NCBI GenBank assembly: GCA_035041965.1 | Contig: JAPYMA010000634.1 | Span: 102,619 to 166,618 of the forward strand | Origin: Anisakis pegreffii | Lineage: Eukaryota > Nematoda > Chromadorea > Rhabditida > Anisakidae | Direction: 5' to 3' | Length of the DNA: 64,000 nt | Part shown: positions 15,001 through 23,999 of the stretch, one piece after another | How the letters are laid out: the number at the start of each line of letters is the position of its first letter | How positions within the stretch are numbered: position 1 is the first letter of the stretch | The notes under the pieces: model-generated | Told to the model about the DNA's origin: nothing | The model's database searches: none | The model's input: the letters and a program-made list of their open reading frames with translations, nothing else | Made by a program: the position numbers and the translations under genes

Positions 15001-18000
15001 CTCTTCCGACTTCTTCGTGACGATCTTTGGCTCGAACTTGATGACTTTCGTGATCGCATTTCAATACTCTATCAAGTAAATGCATCGCATTAACAAATAT
15101 CCCATGAAATAAGTGACTTTAGATCAATAACCAAATATTGCAACAAACTTCAGTAGGCTGATTTGAAGATGTGTGATGTCGTTGCTGTTGTTCGGTAGTG
15201 CTTTTTTGATCAGACATTGAACTGGTACGTTGGATACGATTCAGAGCTGAATTACTCTGCTCTTGCTGCGGCTCGTCTAGTGATTGTCGATTGATGACTG
15301 ATGATGAACAACGCTCTTGCTTATTCACATCTTCATTCGATTCCAACATCATCTGATCTTCGGCTGAGGGATGGCGAGTGTGAATGATGGCTATCGATGA
15401 CTGAATCGGTGCTTGCTGCACATTTACGGATTGCTGCACTGTAACCGGTAATTGTTGTGCAACTGGCATTGGTTCTAAGGTTGGCGCACACTTTTGGGAG
15501 TCGATTATTGCAGATGCTGGTTCGTCGGCAATTGCTTCAGTTGAAGGTTGTTGTTCAGTGACATATTCATCGCTTAGAACTGAAGATGTAACAGGTGCAA
15601 TCTGGGGTAATGACGGCTGTGCTGCGACCATTTGTGGGTTGGGTTGTTGTATCTGCACAGCAGCAGCAGGCTGTTGCTGCAATACTACTGGTTGTTGTGT
15701 TGCTACAGCTGCGGCTGCTATCAACAATGCTTCTTGAGATGCGATCTGCTGTTCTGTGGCTTGAGCTATTGCTTGTTCGGCTAAATACTGTGCTTGCAAC
15801 GCTACTTGTTGTCCAGATAAATACTGTTGAGCTTGAGAAGCAGTTAGAGCTTGTTGTTGATCGGTTGAATACTGCATTTGAAGTGGAGTGTTCTGCTCAG
15901 CATGATATTGTCCTTGAGTGTTTTGCTGTTGTAAATATTGTGATGCTGCTGCTGCTTGAGTAGCCATAGCTTGCGAACCGGTGGCCGCGTACTGTCCTTG
16001 AGCAGTTTGGATTGCCGCTGGCCGTTGCTGATTTTTTGAAACGTTAACTGGTATCGAGGATCGTCGTTGCACTGATGGACGAGCAACAAGTGAACTTGAT
16101 GCTCGCTGAACTAAAGTATGCGGCAATTCCTGAGAATCATTTCGCAATATCACTGTTGTTAAAGATTGCGAAGCAGAACTACTGCGATCGTTTCTTTTAC
16201 TGGATGAAGCGGGTGCTTCAGGTGCTTGAACATTTATCGACAAATACATCATCATCAGATATGTCACGACACTCTTCACATCCAAATATTCACTGTGAAA
16301 ATCTGAAATGCATCGCTCATTTAACTGCATTATTAATGCACTTAGAGAACTTTAATGCACAAGTGAGTAATCACATTTTTTAAGCACACACCTTTGGGAT
16401 TTAGAAGCCGCGGGACGTTAAGATGTCGTTCAGCAAGTCCCATTGCATGTTCGATGCGTTCATCACCTCGCATTTCCCTCACATTATCCATATCGAACAG
16501 TTCAGAGCTGCACAATAAGTAAGTGAGAGAGAAGAATTTTACGAATAGTCAACAACAATTTGGAGTGAATGAAATGTGTTTTTGGAGATGGTCATACAAA
16601 AGCCTTGAGATCAAATGGTCAGTTATATAAACTTATTTCGGCATATCCTCTTTCTGAATGGTGACATATGACTTGATTGCGTAATTCAAAATTGATACGA
16701 AGAATAAAGACAAAATGCTTACAAATAGAATGCTTACTTGTAAGACAGCAGAATAGCGTTGATCGCATATCCATCTCTCCACGATGACGTAAAATCATTC
16801 ACTTGAACCTCTTCAAAAGGCTGCGTTCGTTCAACACACCAACATTTGATCACCTCAATAAGCTTTTGATCTTTCACTGCATCAGGCGCATACCTTCAAA
16901 ATAAAACTTGGTACATATGCGCGAAAGAATTCACGCTGACCGACACATTCAAAATTTTCAGTTACTGGGAAGAAGCATAGTGGATATGTTTAGTACAGGC
17001 AGTATTTTTGGAGATGGTCATAGAAAAGCCTTGAGATCAAATAAACTTATTTTGGCATATCCTTTTTTTGAACGGTAACATATGTCGTTCGTTGCGTAAC
17101 TTTAAATGGACACAAAGAATAAAGTCTGCGAAAACGGTATAGCAGCACGTGTTTTTTTAAATGCTTTTTTTAGAAAAGTTTTCCAAAAAATTGAAAAAAA
17201 GAAACTTTTCCGAGAATGTTGGGTTAAGAACTAAGCCAACTAACTCATCACACATAAAAATGAATAGTAAACAGTAAAGATGCTACTAAAAATGTTCAAA
17301 AAAAACGATATATTTGCATACCGTTTCCAAAAGATCTGAATGAGTTGCCATACAACACCACAAATCGTTCTTGAATTACCATCAATTAATTCGGTGACAT
17401 TTACTTGTGCAAATCTATCATCAACATCGATCGCATGCAATGCATTCGTGACATCTTGCGCTCGAGATCCACTGTTCATCTGTTTCATTTATTATCACTG
17501 TTAACATCTCCGTTCGGATACTTAACTTCAACATGAACCAAGAATGCACTTTTTGATGGTGAAAAAATGAAGATCTTCAAAGGCCATAAAGAACAAAACA
17601 AACAGAAAAACAAGAAACCAATTTTTCTCCAGTGATCAAATTAACGAAATTGAATAAGAATTTCGAGTCGACGATATCACTGATTTCGCGTATCGGTTCG
17701 TTCGCAATCGAATTCGCCCAGCGAATAAAAGCATTTTCTTGGATTTCATAACGGTCCTCTGCAATAAACATGCTTACAACAATTCTTAACTACAATAATA
17801 ATAATTATTATTATGCGTTTATTCATGCATTCACGAATAAGCTTTTCAAGAACTCAACAAATGCATCGAGCAAGCAGTATTTCAAAAACATCTACACAAA
17901 CATCGTTTTCAGTAAGAGCGTAATCTGAAAATAACTAGACTATGTTTGGCTGTTATCTAATTATAAAAACAATTTCATCACAAATAATATTTGTATATTC

Positions 18001-18589
18001 GCTCTGTACTACCGTTCTCACTACAGTACTACAAACCTGGTTTTATGGTCCATCATCTTCTCGAATTAATGTCACATTTCCGAATTTATCACTAAATATT
18101 TCAGTATGCACTCTACTGAGCAGTCGTTCATTGGCCAACCAAAAAGCTTGACATATTTGATGAAACTAATTTATATTCACCCTCCCCCTATCTCCGCTTT
18201 CTTGCTTGCTTTTTTCATCAAATGTACGGAAGCAAACTGATGTCTCAGAATTTTACCGAAACTACTGTACAAATACGCAAACAGCAATGATATCAGAATC
18301 AAACGAATGGATAAAAATTGATCGATGATCACCGGCGACCAAAATTTATATTGCTTACGGCTAATAGATTAGAAATTGAAAGATAAAAATAGGATCACAA
18401 CAACAAATAAACTGAATCGTAGCAATTGCGTTGGATTAGCGTTTTTAAAAATGAATGAAATTCTTCAGTGAAAATAGATGTTTCAATGCAAAACAAATAA
18501 AAAATATGCATTTGCTTACCCTTATCCGGCTTCTTCTCTTTTTTGTCGTCCTTCTTGGATTTAGCTGCAGTACCACCCGAAAAGAGCAT
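1..18589 (-). CDS. dys-1: Dystrophin, N-terminal and rod part (3' end outside window)
   Basis: Dystrophin links cortical actin to the membrane glycoprotein complex. Exons read 5' to 3': 18589-18520, 17758-17619, 17479-17322, 16893-16738, 16507-16392, 16302-15149, 15068-14892, 14650-14559, 14376-14206, 14009-13883, 13410-13310, 13140-13017, 12937-12677, 10898-10800, 10743-10525, 10242-10035, 9800-9601, 9413-9240, 9062-8835, 8645-8417, 8338-8238, 8171-8140, 7986-7857, 7612-7409, 6354-6325, 5892-5770, 5649-5458, 5369-5244, 5083-4893, 4686-4545, 4360-4259, 3930-3811, 3541-3320, 3035-2889, 2573-2439, 761-372, and probably 14-1. All junctions have GT/AG and agree in phase, giving about 2,197 codons without a stop. 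Domains: two CH domains (residues ~26-235), Q-rich hinge (~236-600), spectrin repeats after ~610. Repeat 1 is diagnostic: VEVVKAQFREHEQF and VNSRWERVRELAM closely match vertebrate dystrophin repeat 1. Start chosen at MLFSGG, where the lysine-rich leader begins. WW, EF-hand and ZZ regions are missing because the window ends. Confidence 0.93.
4030..4160. repeat. AAT-type trinucleotide microsatellite in a dys-1 intron
   Basis: A run of imperfect AAT/ATA/ACA triplets, interrupted by short variants, fills most of the 327-nt intron between the exons ending at 4259 and starting at 3930 (minus strand). Any apparent open frame across it is a consequence of the repeat. Confidence 0.85.
6325..6354 (-). 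other. dys-1: 30-nt in-frame microexon in dystrophin rod
   Basis: Read on the minus strand, a strong acceptor (CGTTTCAG) and a perfect donor (GTGAGT) bracket exactly 30 nt encoding NAFVSGTLVS. The phase is 0 at both ends, so including or skipping it keeps the frame between exon 24 (ends 7409) and exon 26 (starts 5892). It lies isolated in a 1.5-kb intron. A cassette microexon is the natural reading, but usage is not shown by DNA alone. Confidence 0.6.
9521..9590. repeat. dys-1: 33/34-bp tandem duplication in a dys-1 intron
   Basis: A unit starting TATGGCAGAATCATTCACAA is present twice in direct tandem (9521-9554 and 9555-9587), differing by one A in an A-run. It lies just inside the intron whose donor is at 9600. 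It is near-identical, so it is a recent duplication. It has no coding role in the gene model. Confidence 0.8.
10800..10898 (-). other. dys-1: Hinge-2-like linker exon of dystrophin
   Basis: Exons 14 (10898-10800) and the start of 15 encode a proline/glutamine-containing non-helical linker (MQQPPTSPAKLSTVQF) right after a repeat that ends RWDNIVTRIDQQSQM. Vertebrate dystrophin has hinge 2 at the same place, after the third spectrin repeat (its equivalent reads RCWDNLVQKL followed by a proline-rich stretch). The correspondence supports orthology with dystrophin rather than with spectrin or nesprin. Confidence 0.7.
11395..12190 (+). pseudogene. Decayed pogo/Tigger-type (DDE) transposase relic in dys-1 intron 13
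   Basis: On the plus strand, opposite to dys-1, fragments of a pogo/Tigger/JRK-like transposase occur in the right order but in changing frames with stops: a CENP-B-type helix-turn-helix piece (LNQVVHTWFRQRRQK, then GKAKDFYDLLQFG), a tryptophan-rich piece (AWRWRFCKYRELR), a core piece (NETIFKKSFHENFMPTVKQ) and, near 11871-12030, the telling SIQPMDQGVTACLKQHYR. In this family the QPMDQGV box follows the second catalytic Asp. At least three frame changes and several stops show it is dead. The outer limits and terminal repeats are not determined. Confidence 0.75.
15149..16302 (-). other. dys-1: Giant exon 6: end of CH2 plus Q/A-rich hinge 1
   Basis: This 1,154-nt exon is by far the longest of the gene. 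After the end of CH2 it encodes about 360 residues of low-complexity sequence, rich in Gln, Ala and Ser, with runs such as QQQPAAAVQIQQ and AAAAVATQQP, ending in a Ser/Thr-rich stretch (RTSSMSDQKSTTEQQQR). It sits where vertebrate dystrophin has the short hinge 1 (under 100 residues), between the CH pair and spectrin repeat 1. The frame is open throughout and in phase with both neighbours, so the insertion appears translated. The next exon starts with a Ser/Arg-rich patch (KSSSSSQRSSRRSRKS) before repeat 1. Confidence 0.85.
16579..16711 (+). repeat. Dispersed repeat copy A (dys-1 intron 4)
   Basis: About 130 bp, beginning TTTTTGGAGATGGTCATAC and ending AGAATAAAGAC, are repeated at 17004-17125. 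The two copies lie in direct orientation in the introns on either side of dys-1 exon 4 (16738-16893). Substitutions and a small deletion separate them. No terminal repeats or coding capacity were seen. Confidence 0.8.
17004..17125 (+). repeat. Dispersed repeat copy B (dys-1 intron 3)
   Basis: Second copy of the 16579-16711 element, sharing GGAGATGGTCATA, AAAGCCTTGAGATCAAAT, GGCATATCCT and AAGAATAAAGTC in the same order and orientation. It lacks about 13 bp present in copy A. Confidence 0.8.
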
Positions 18590-18689
18590 CTCAATTCGGG
18601 ATAAAGGAGGTGGGAAGAAAAAGTCAAGGTGGTTGCTGCTGCCACTGGCTGGCTGTTGATATGGCGGCGGATCAGGCCGCAACGCACAC

Positions 18690-20090
18690 TCTCAGTGAAA
18701 TTATTATTGTTGAAGAAGTTAGCTGCTCGGCCGGCTCGTTAACGTATTGCTGGTGTTGATTAGATGTGATGACGTTCAAACGTTGTAAAATATGATGTTA
18801 AGAAATAGACACAAGCATCAGCTGTTCGTCAAACCAACTCGGATTGAAGAGAGAGATAGATGTTACTCTAGCAGAGGATGACGACCATTATAAAAGATTA
18901 AACATTGATTATTCTCGTAAAATACCATCATCATACTAAACGATGTTATGATTTGATTGGCTCGGCGGGCAGGCACACTATCATTTCCAGCAACACTTCG
19001 TTTATTCTCATCGAAACGATACGAAATGTTCTCCTTCTTATTTTCCGCTGAACTTTTACAACATGCACCTGCAATCTTTATAATGCACAACTTTTCGCAG
19101 CATCGGCCAACAATACGTATTCTTTTATACATTACAAAGGAAGTGAGATGATTTTAAATTTGACACAAAACGACGAAAACACGTAGATACCCTGACGGAT
19201 TAAGTGAGGAACTGCATCATAATGATTTTTTCCAGCGTATTCGAATTTATTCGACAAGCGACACAATGCAAAACAGACAAATGTATGGGATTCTTAGATG
19301 AAATCGTGCTCTATTTGATTAATATGAAAGAAGCAGTATATCCAAATAGATCCAACTAATCGTTTGCTGTGTTGATTCAGTTCTGAGCGAGTAAACCTTA
19401 GCATTGTTCCTATCACAGCTCATTTGAAAACATTTCGCATCGACGCGTAACGCTGTTGAGATACGTGTTTTCCTTTCGATGCCCATTCCGTTTTGTTCTG
19501 ATGCCCACTTGTTATATAATGGAGTCATTTTCCTGTTTCCAAAAAATTCGTTCAGAACTAAGGAGGTAAAATTTCTCATGCGATGAAATATTCAGTTGAT
19601 AAACGCTCGCTAACTCGCTAACCATGAAATATAATACATTACGATGACTGAAATGGTTATTCGCAATTATGGCTTGGTTTTATACTAGTGTGTTGCGAGG
19701 AGGGAAAAAGTCGGGGACGAAATTTCGCAGTTGGGAAACTTGAAAATGCAGTCAACTTGAAAAAAGTCGAGGACGGGGTCGCTGAAATTCCCCGATCACC
19801 GCAACATCTTACTTATATACTATAGTGAATAGACTCACTGTGTATTAGAAAGAAACATTAAAGACCTTCCTAAAGTGATTGTCTTTTATCAGTTAATCGT
19901 TTTTGTGTGAGTGTGATGGAATGATATAATGGCAAATAAAAAGAGATTCCGATATCATCTTCTCTGTCTGTTTGTTCACTTCAATTGATTTTTTTCTTTG
20001 AATATTTTATTCAAACTTCCTAATTTAATATGCGTTTACAACAACTAAACACATTATTACCGAGCAGTACAACTTCTTTACCAATCAGGA
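18690..20090. other. Upstream region of dys-1, no gene seen
   Basis: This is the 5' flank of dys-1 and should contain its promoter, but no recognisable core element stands out. A T/C-rich tract followed by GAG directly before the ATG at 18589 could be a trans-splice acceptor. A GC-richer block at 19711-19796 starts TCGGGGACGAAATTTCGC and ends GCTGAAATTCCCCGA, an imperfect inverted pair suggesting a small degenerate repeat element. Confidence 0.4.
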
Positions 20091-20091
20091 A

Positions 20092-20219
20092 TGGGCAATA
20101 GCACGTTATCGCCACCTGTGAAACAATGGAATAGCTATTCCGCTACTAACGAAGTAACTTTTTCGCTAAGTAGCGATAGTGAGCTATTGCCCGTCTCTGC
20201 AATAGTGCGCTATTGCCCA
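20092..20219. mobile_element. MITE-like element with TGGGCAATAGC terminal inverted repeats
   Basis: The 128-bp segment begins TGGGCAATAGCACG and ends GTGCGCTATTGCCCA, an inverted pair, with further internal copies of the AATAGCTATT/TAGCGATAGTGAGC motif. Related ends appear at 44319 (GGGCAATAACG), 54358 (GGGCAATAACG) and, less clearly, in 24960-25070. This indicates a dispersed non-coding family. Confidence 0.6.
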
Positions 20220-20908
20220 AGAGACGAATGAGCATATTGGAGAGTAAAATAAACACTTAAAAACTGACAAGTACAAAAAATGCAGACCGTATGCAATGCA
20301 AGTGAAACATCAGTTTGAGTTGAATAATGGATACCCGAATCTTGAGCTACATTAAAAAATTATCATAGCGATATTATCAACAATGTCCGTTTTTATAATA
20401 TTAAACAACAATGGCAGTGATAATGAATAGTATCAATTTATTGATGTCTGATATGATATCAATATCAGTGTTCATGATCAATGCGCTTTCCTAAGCAGTG
20501 GTTGACGAATGAGACTCATGCTGAAACTGTGGAAGAAAGGCAAGAAAAAATTTAAATTATATTCGTGGAAACGAATGCAAACGATGAATTGAATGAGAAT
20601 AAGGGAAGGAAACCTATAAAGATGTTAGAAGTGAGTGATGATTATGATAATACCTGACTGATAACAACAAAGAGTGCTATAAAGAGACGATACCAGTAAC
20701 AAACGAGTCAATAACCATAAACAGACGATGATGTCCCTGGTCTAGCGATGCATGCCGTTAACTCCCGTCAATGTGCAAATATTCTTCGGACGCCATCGTC
20801 AACTGCTTCATCATTGGTCATCTTCACCACTTTCTATGCCTACAATACAACTGCGCTTGAGCATTTTTCAAGAAAGCATCAATAAAGCAACTTTAGCATG
20901 CGTTGCTA

Positions 20909-20995
20909 GGGTTTGCACGGGATCCCGTAATCCCGACTTTTAAATCCCGATACCGGGATCAACATTTTGAAAAAAAATCCCGGGATTTCGGGACT
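20909..20995 (+). repeat. Dispersed GGGATCCCG/CCCGGGATT repeat, plus copy
   Basis: Begins GTTTGCACGGGATCCCG and continues with alternating CCCG and CGGGAT motifs to AATCCCGGGATTTCGGGACT. An opposite-strand copy is at 29361-29450. The GC-rich block stands out in the AT-rich flank. It resembles an end of a dispersed mobile element, but family and full length are unknown. Confidence 0.6.
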
Positions 20996-22365
20996 TGATA
21001 CAAAAGGTGGCATTTTGCATGAACTTGGTAGTATACTCATCTTGAATCGAGCATTAATAAATTCCACCTCATTCGTATGCACTCATATTTGCTGTTTACC
21101 ACCCATGTGGTGATGAAAAGATGATTCATTGCCTATCGCCACCTCGGCTTTCTTCGCGAAACAGTGACCAAGAATTTCATAATGTCACTGTTGCTTGATC
21201 GTTCGTTATTAAAGTTTCTTTATCTTCCAAGTCCGTCTATTCCGTATTTACTCTAAATTATGTCTTCGAATTATGCAAATTCGTCCAAAGTATGACGCAA
21301 GCGGAAATCATTCTCAGTATCTGTTCAAAAAGGACAGCACAACTGTGAAATGTAAAGTGAAATTAAAAGAGCCAAAGGATCGTGCACGAAAAGACTTCTC
21401 GTGCATTGTACAAAGCACGACACAGTACTCTGCAACGAAACAAACGCCTCGGAGATAACAAGAGGCCCACCTATTACCAGATTCAACAAACCTGATTCTG
21501 CACCAACTACTGATCCATTTGGTAAAATGATCGCCAAGCTTTGCTCCGTTGATGGTTTGAGTTCAATCCCACAAAACTCCACTACCCTGTTCTGCAAATG
21601 CTGCTAAGAGTTTGTTAATGTCCTCGCACAACACTACTTTCGGGATCATCGTCACCTTTACCTTTCTTTATCCCTTCTTTGCCCTTCAAACGTTTTGGCG
21701 TCATCGGAGAATAGGTGAGAAGAATAACAATTTGATGTGATTTTGATTTTATTTGAACAGTTTATTAATTTTTCTCTTCAAAAAGAATCCTTTCGGGTCA
21801 AATATTTTTATCTTGACTCTTTCATCAAATCAGATAATTTCTTCCTTATGAAATGTTGAAGGCAACGGACAGTGCTAGAAATAAGATACAGATAGCAAAC
21901 TGGTTAAAAATGGCATCCCAAAACCAGAGAAACCATGATCAGCGTTAGTGATATCAAACTGTTCTAATCAACTATGCCGTTTTTAGATGACGCCATTTCT
22001 CGTGCTGATGAGTCTGAAACCGGCATGATATATCATTTTTAGGGACTTGAAGTCTTGTGCTATTGTATTTCTGTCTGTTGGAAGGAAAAAACGAAACAGT
22101 TTTAGAAAAAGGGACGCGAAAAACAGAACAAATGTAGAGCGGAATAGATGAGTTTACGAAAAGAAGGGAACAGAAACATTGCTTTTTTATCGCTGCCACC
22201 TTCATTATTATTACTGTTACGCCTATAGATGTTATTATCATATGTTCTCATCGTTACAACATAAATACATTTCTCATATCATAATTACATCGCATTCGTT
22301 ACTATGATAAGCGCTGTGATATTGTCATGATAGCAGTGTTATGAAATATTGTTATTATCATTATT

Positions 22366-22450
22366 GCTATTGGTACACCACTCGGTTTCAAGCAAAACTT
22401 TCCTCCGCGAACGGGAAGTTTTGCTTGAAACCGAGTGGTGTACCAATAGC
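22366..22450. mobile_element. Near-perfect 37-bp inverted repeat (hairpin MITE fragment)
   Basis: GCTATTGGTACACCACTCGG at the left is matched by its reverse complement at the right end; arms 22366-22402 and 22414-22450 are almost identical, separated by about 11 bp. Diverged single-arm relatives with GGTACACCATTCGGTTTTCA lie at 50411-50440 and GGTACATCATTCGGTGC near 50254, so the arm belongs to a dispersed family. The hairpin would fold strongly if transcribed. Confidence 0.75.
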
Positions 22451-23599
22451 ATTAATGTTGTGAGCCTGAGCCAGGCTATGATCCGGCTTGTATCTATTAT
22501 CCTATTATCATTATGATATTTTTATCTATTTTCTGTCGTAATAGCTGTCTGTATTAGTATATCATAACCTTATAATTTCGGAGTCGGTATTACTTTCTTA
22601 CATCCAGAAAGGAGTGTAAGTTTGTGACGTTTCCTCGTCAGATAGTTATTGCTATTATTTTTTGCGAAAATTTGACTGAAGTTTTGATTGATACTTTGAA
22701 TGTGCCACTTATCAACGATTAAACGATCCCTATTCTGGTATCAAGACAAATAGAACGAACATGTAAGGAATGATGTTACTTCATGCCGTGTTAGTTGTTT
22801 CATTGTGCAAATAAATAAATAAGTCGCGTAACCTTATTTTATCCGATTCTTTTAGGAATAGATGGATAGATAGATATTTGTTCTTCGCTATCATTCATTT
22901 TGCTTGTTTTCTTTTTCATGCCTCATTGCACTCATTCGTTTCTCTGCTGAGACTTGAAGAACGGCAGCAGGCATGCAATATATCCATTCACATGTTCCGC
23001 TGCATTATTGACACCATTAGTGCTCTTTCAGTATGCTTTTCATTATTATCACCATTTTCTGATGAACAATCTTGTTACGAAAAGTTCACTTATTGTCCTT
23101 TCCAGTTCTGATAGGCCTAAAGTCAATGAATTTTTCAACGCTGCTTGATTCATTTCGTTGTTTTCGCCAATAATTTCTCATCATTTTTGCGCAACCAAAC
23201 TCCACATATTCACTGCTTTTTTCGAGATTTTCTCTCTAATAAGCAATTTTGGTTCCACATTTTCCTTACTCGTTTACGTTGTGTACCATTCACATAAAAC
23301 ATTGTTCATATCAGTCGCATATTATGAACTTGATTGCTTTTATACTTTTGATCGTTTTAATGCATATTTTCAGTGACTGGTCCGCTAATCGCTATTTTCA
23401 AGTGCAGTTGCACGGCTGACTCATCCAGGAAAGCATCTCATTGCACCATCGAACAGTTGCGATTTTTTAAAATTCTTTAAAAACAAAAAATTTGCCCAGC
23501 AATACGCACCAGTCTATAAAAAGTAACGGAGTGACGATAATAAAATTCAAAGATAAAAAACAGTTTGCTGGCAGCAATCGTCTGAGAGCCTGAATCATT

Positions 23600-23871
23600 T
23601 GGCTTTCATCATAACAGTCCCCTTATTGTGGAGATCAACGATCGTCAAACCTATACGAAGAAAAGATCCTAAAATGATTTCGCAAAATTATCGACCCATC
23701 TTATCAACTTGCTCAATTTCTGCAGTTTTGGAAGAAATAATTGTTGCCAAACTGAGAATCTATCTCACAGTTGATAGGTTGTTTTTTTCCGATTCCAATG
23801 TGGCTTGCTCATTGAAAGATCAATCTTTGCGGTTCTACTTCGATCCTAGCAAAACAAGGTATTTCATTTAG
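23600..23871 (+). pseudogene. Non-LTR retrotransposon reverse-transcriptase fragment
   Basis: The frame carries VPLLWRSTIVKPI, a basic patch, NYRPILSTCSISAVLEEII and KLRIYLTVDRLFFSD. This is the classic start of a non-LTR reverse transcriptase (a P-x-x-W then PI then YRPI then LE-I block with a following leucine-rich helix). Only this N-terminal RT part is present; the catalytic YxDD region is absent, and the frame stops soon after a repeated GGATCCTAGCAAAA. It is a truncated dead copy. Confidence 0.7.
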
Positions 23872-23999
23872 ATGAGAAAGGATCCTAGCAAAAAATGCCG
23901 AACTGCAAATTCTATCGAATCTGCTGCGGCAGTGTTTTTACGATTTTTATGTACCAAATCTGCACCAAACTCAAGTTTGCGTTCTGTGACCCCTTTTCA

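Larger units (their letters stand above)
16230..18589 (-). other. dys-1: Tandem CH (actin-binding) domains of dystrophin, exons 1-6
   Basis: Exon 1 encodes a short lysine-rich leader (KSKKDDKKEKKPDK). CH1 is built from exons 2 and 3: ENAFIRWANSI, then LITGEKL, then the conserved ELIDGNSRTICGVVWQLIQIFW. CH2 spans exon 4 (IEVIKCWCVERTQPF, FTSSWRDGYAINAILLSY), exon 5 (RIEHAMGLAERHLNVPRLLNP) and the first ~22 codons of exon 6 (DVKSVVTYLMMMYLSI). Spacing and motifs match the dystrophin/utrophin type of paired CH domain. In the animal family this pair binds F-actin. Intron phases at these junctions are 1, 0, 2, 2 and 1 and all fit. Confidence 0.92.

Noticed and set aside
15595..15963. Plus-strand open frame rich in Leu/Val across the Q-rich dystrophin exon
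   Set aside because: It is the antisense shadow of the CAA/CAG-rich hinge and has no splice or motif support.
1..18589. Alternative identity as nesprin, beta-spectrin or MACF
   Set aside because: Repeat 1, the repeat-3/hinge-2 region and CH2 details match dystrophin; beta-spectrin lacks a long hinge and nesprin/MACF differ in repeat 1.
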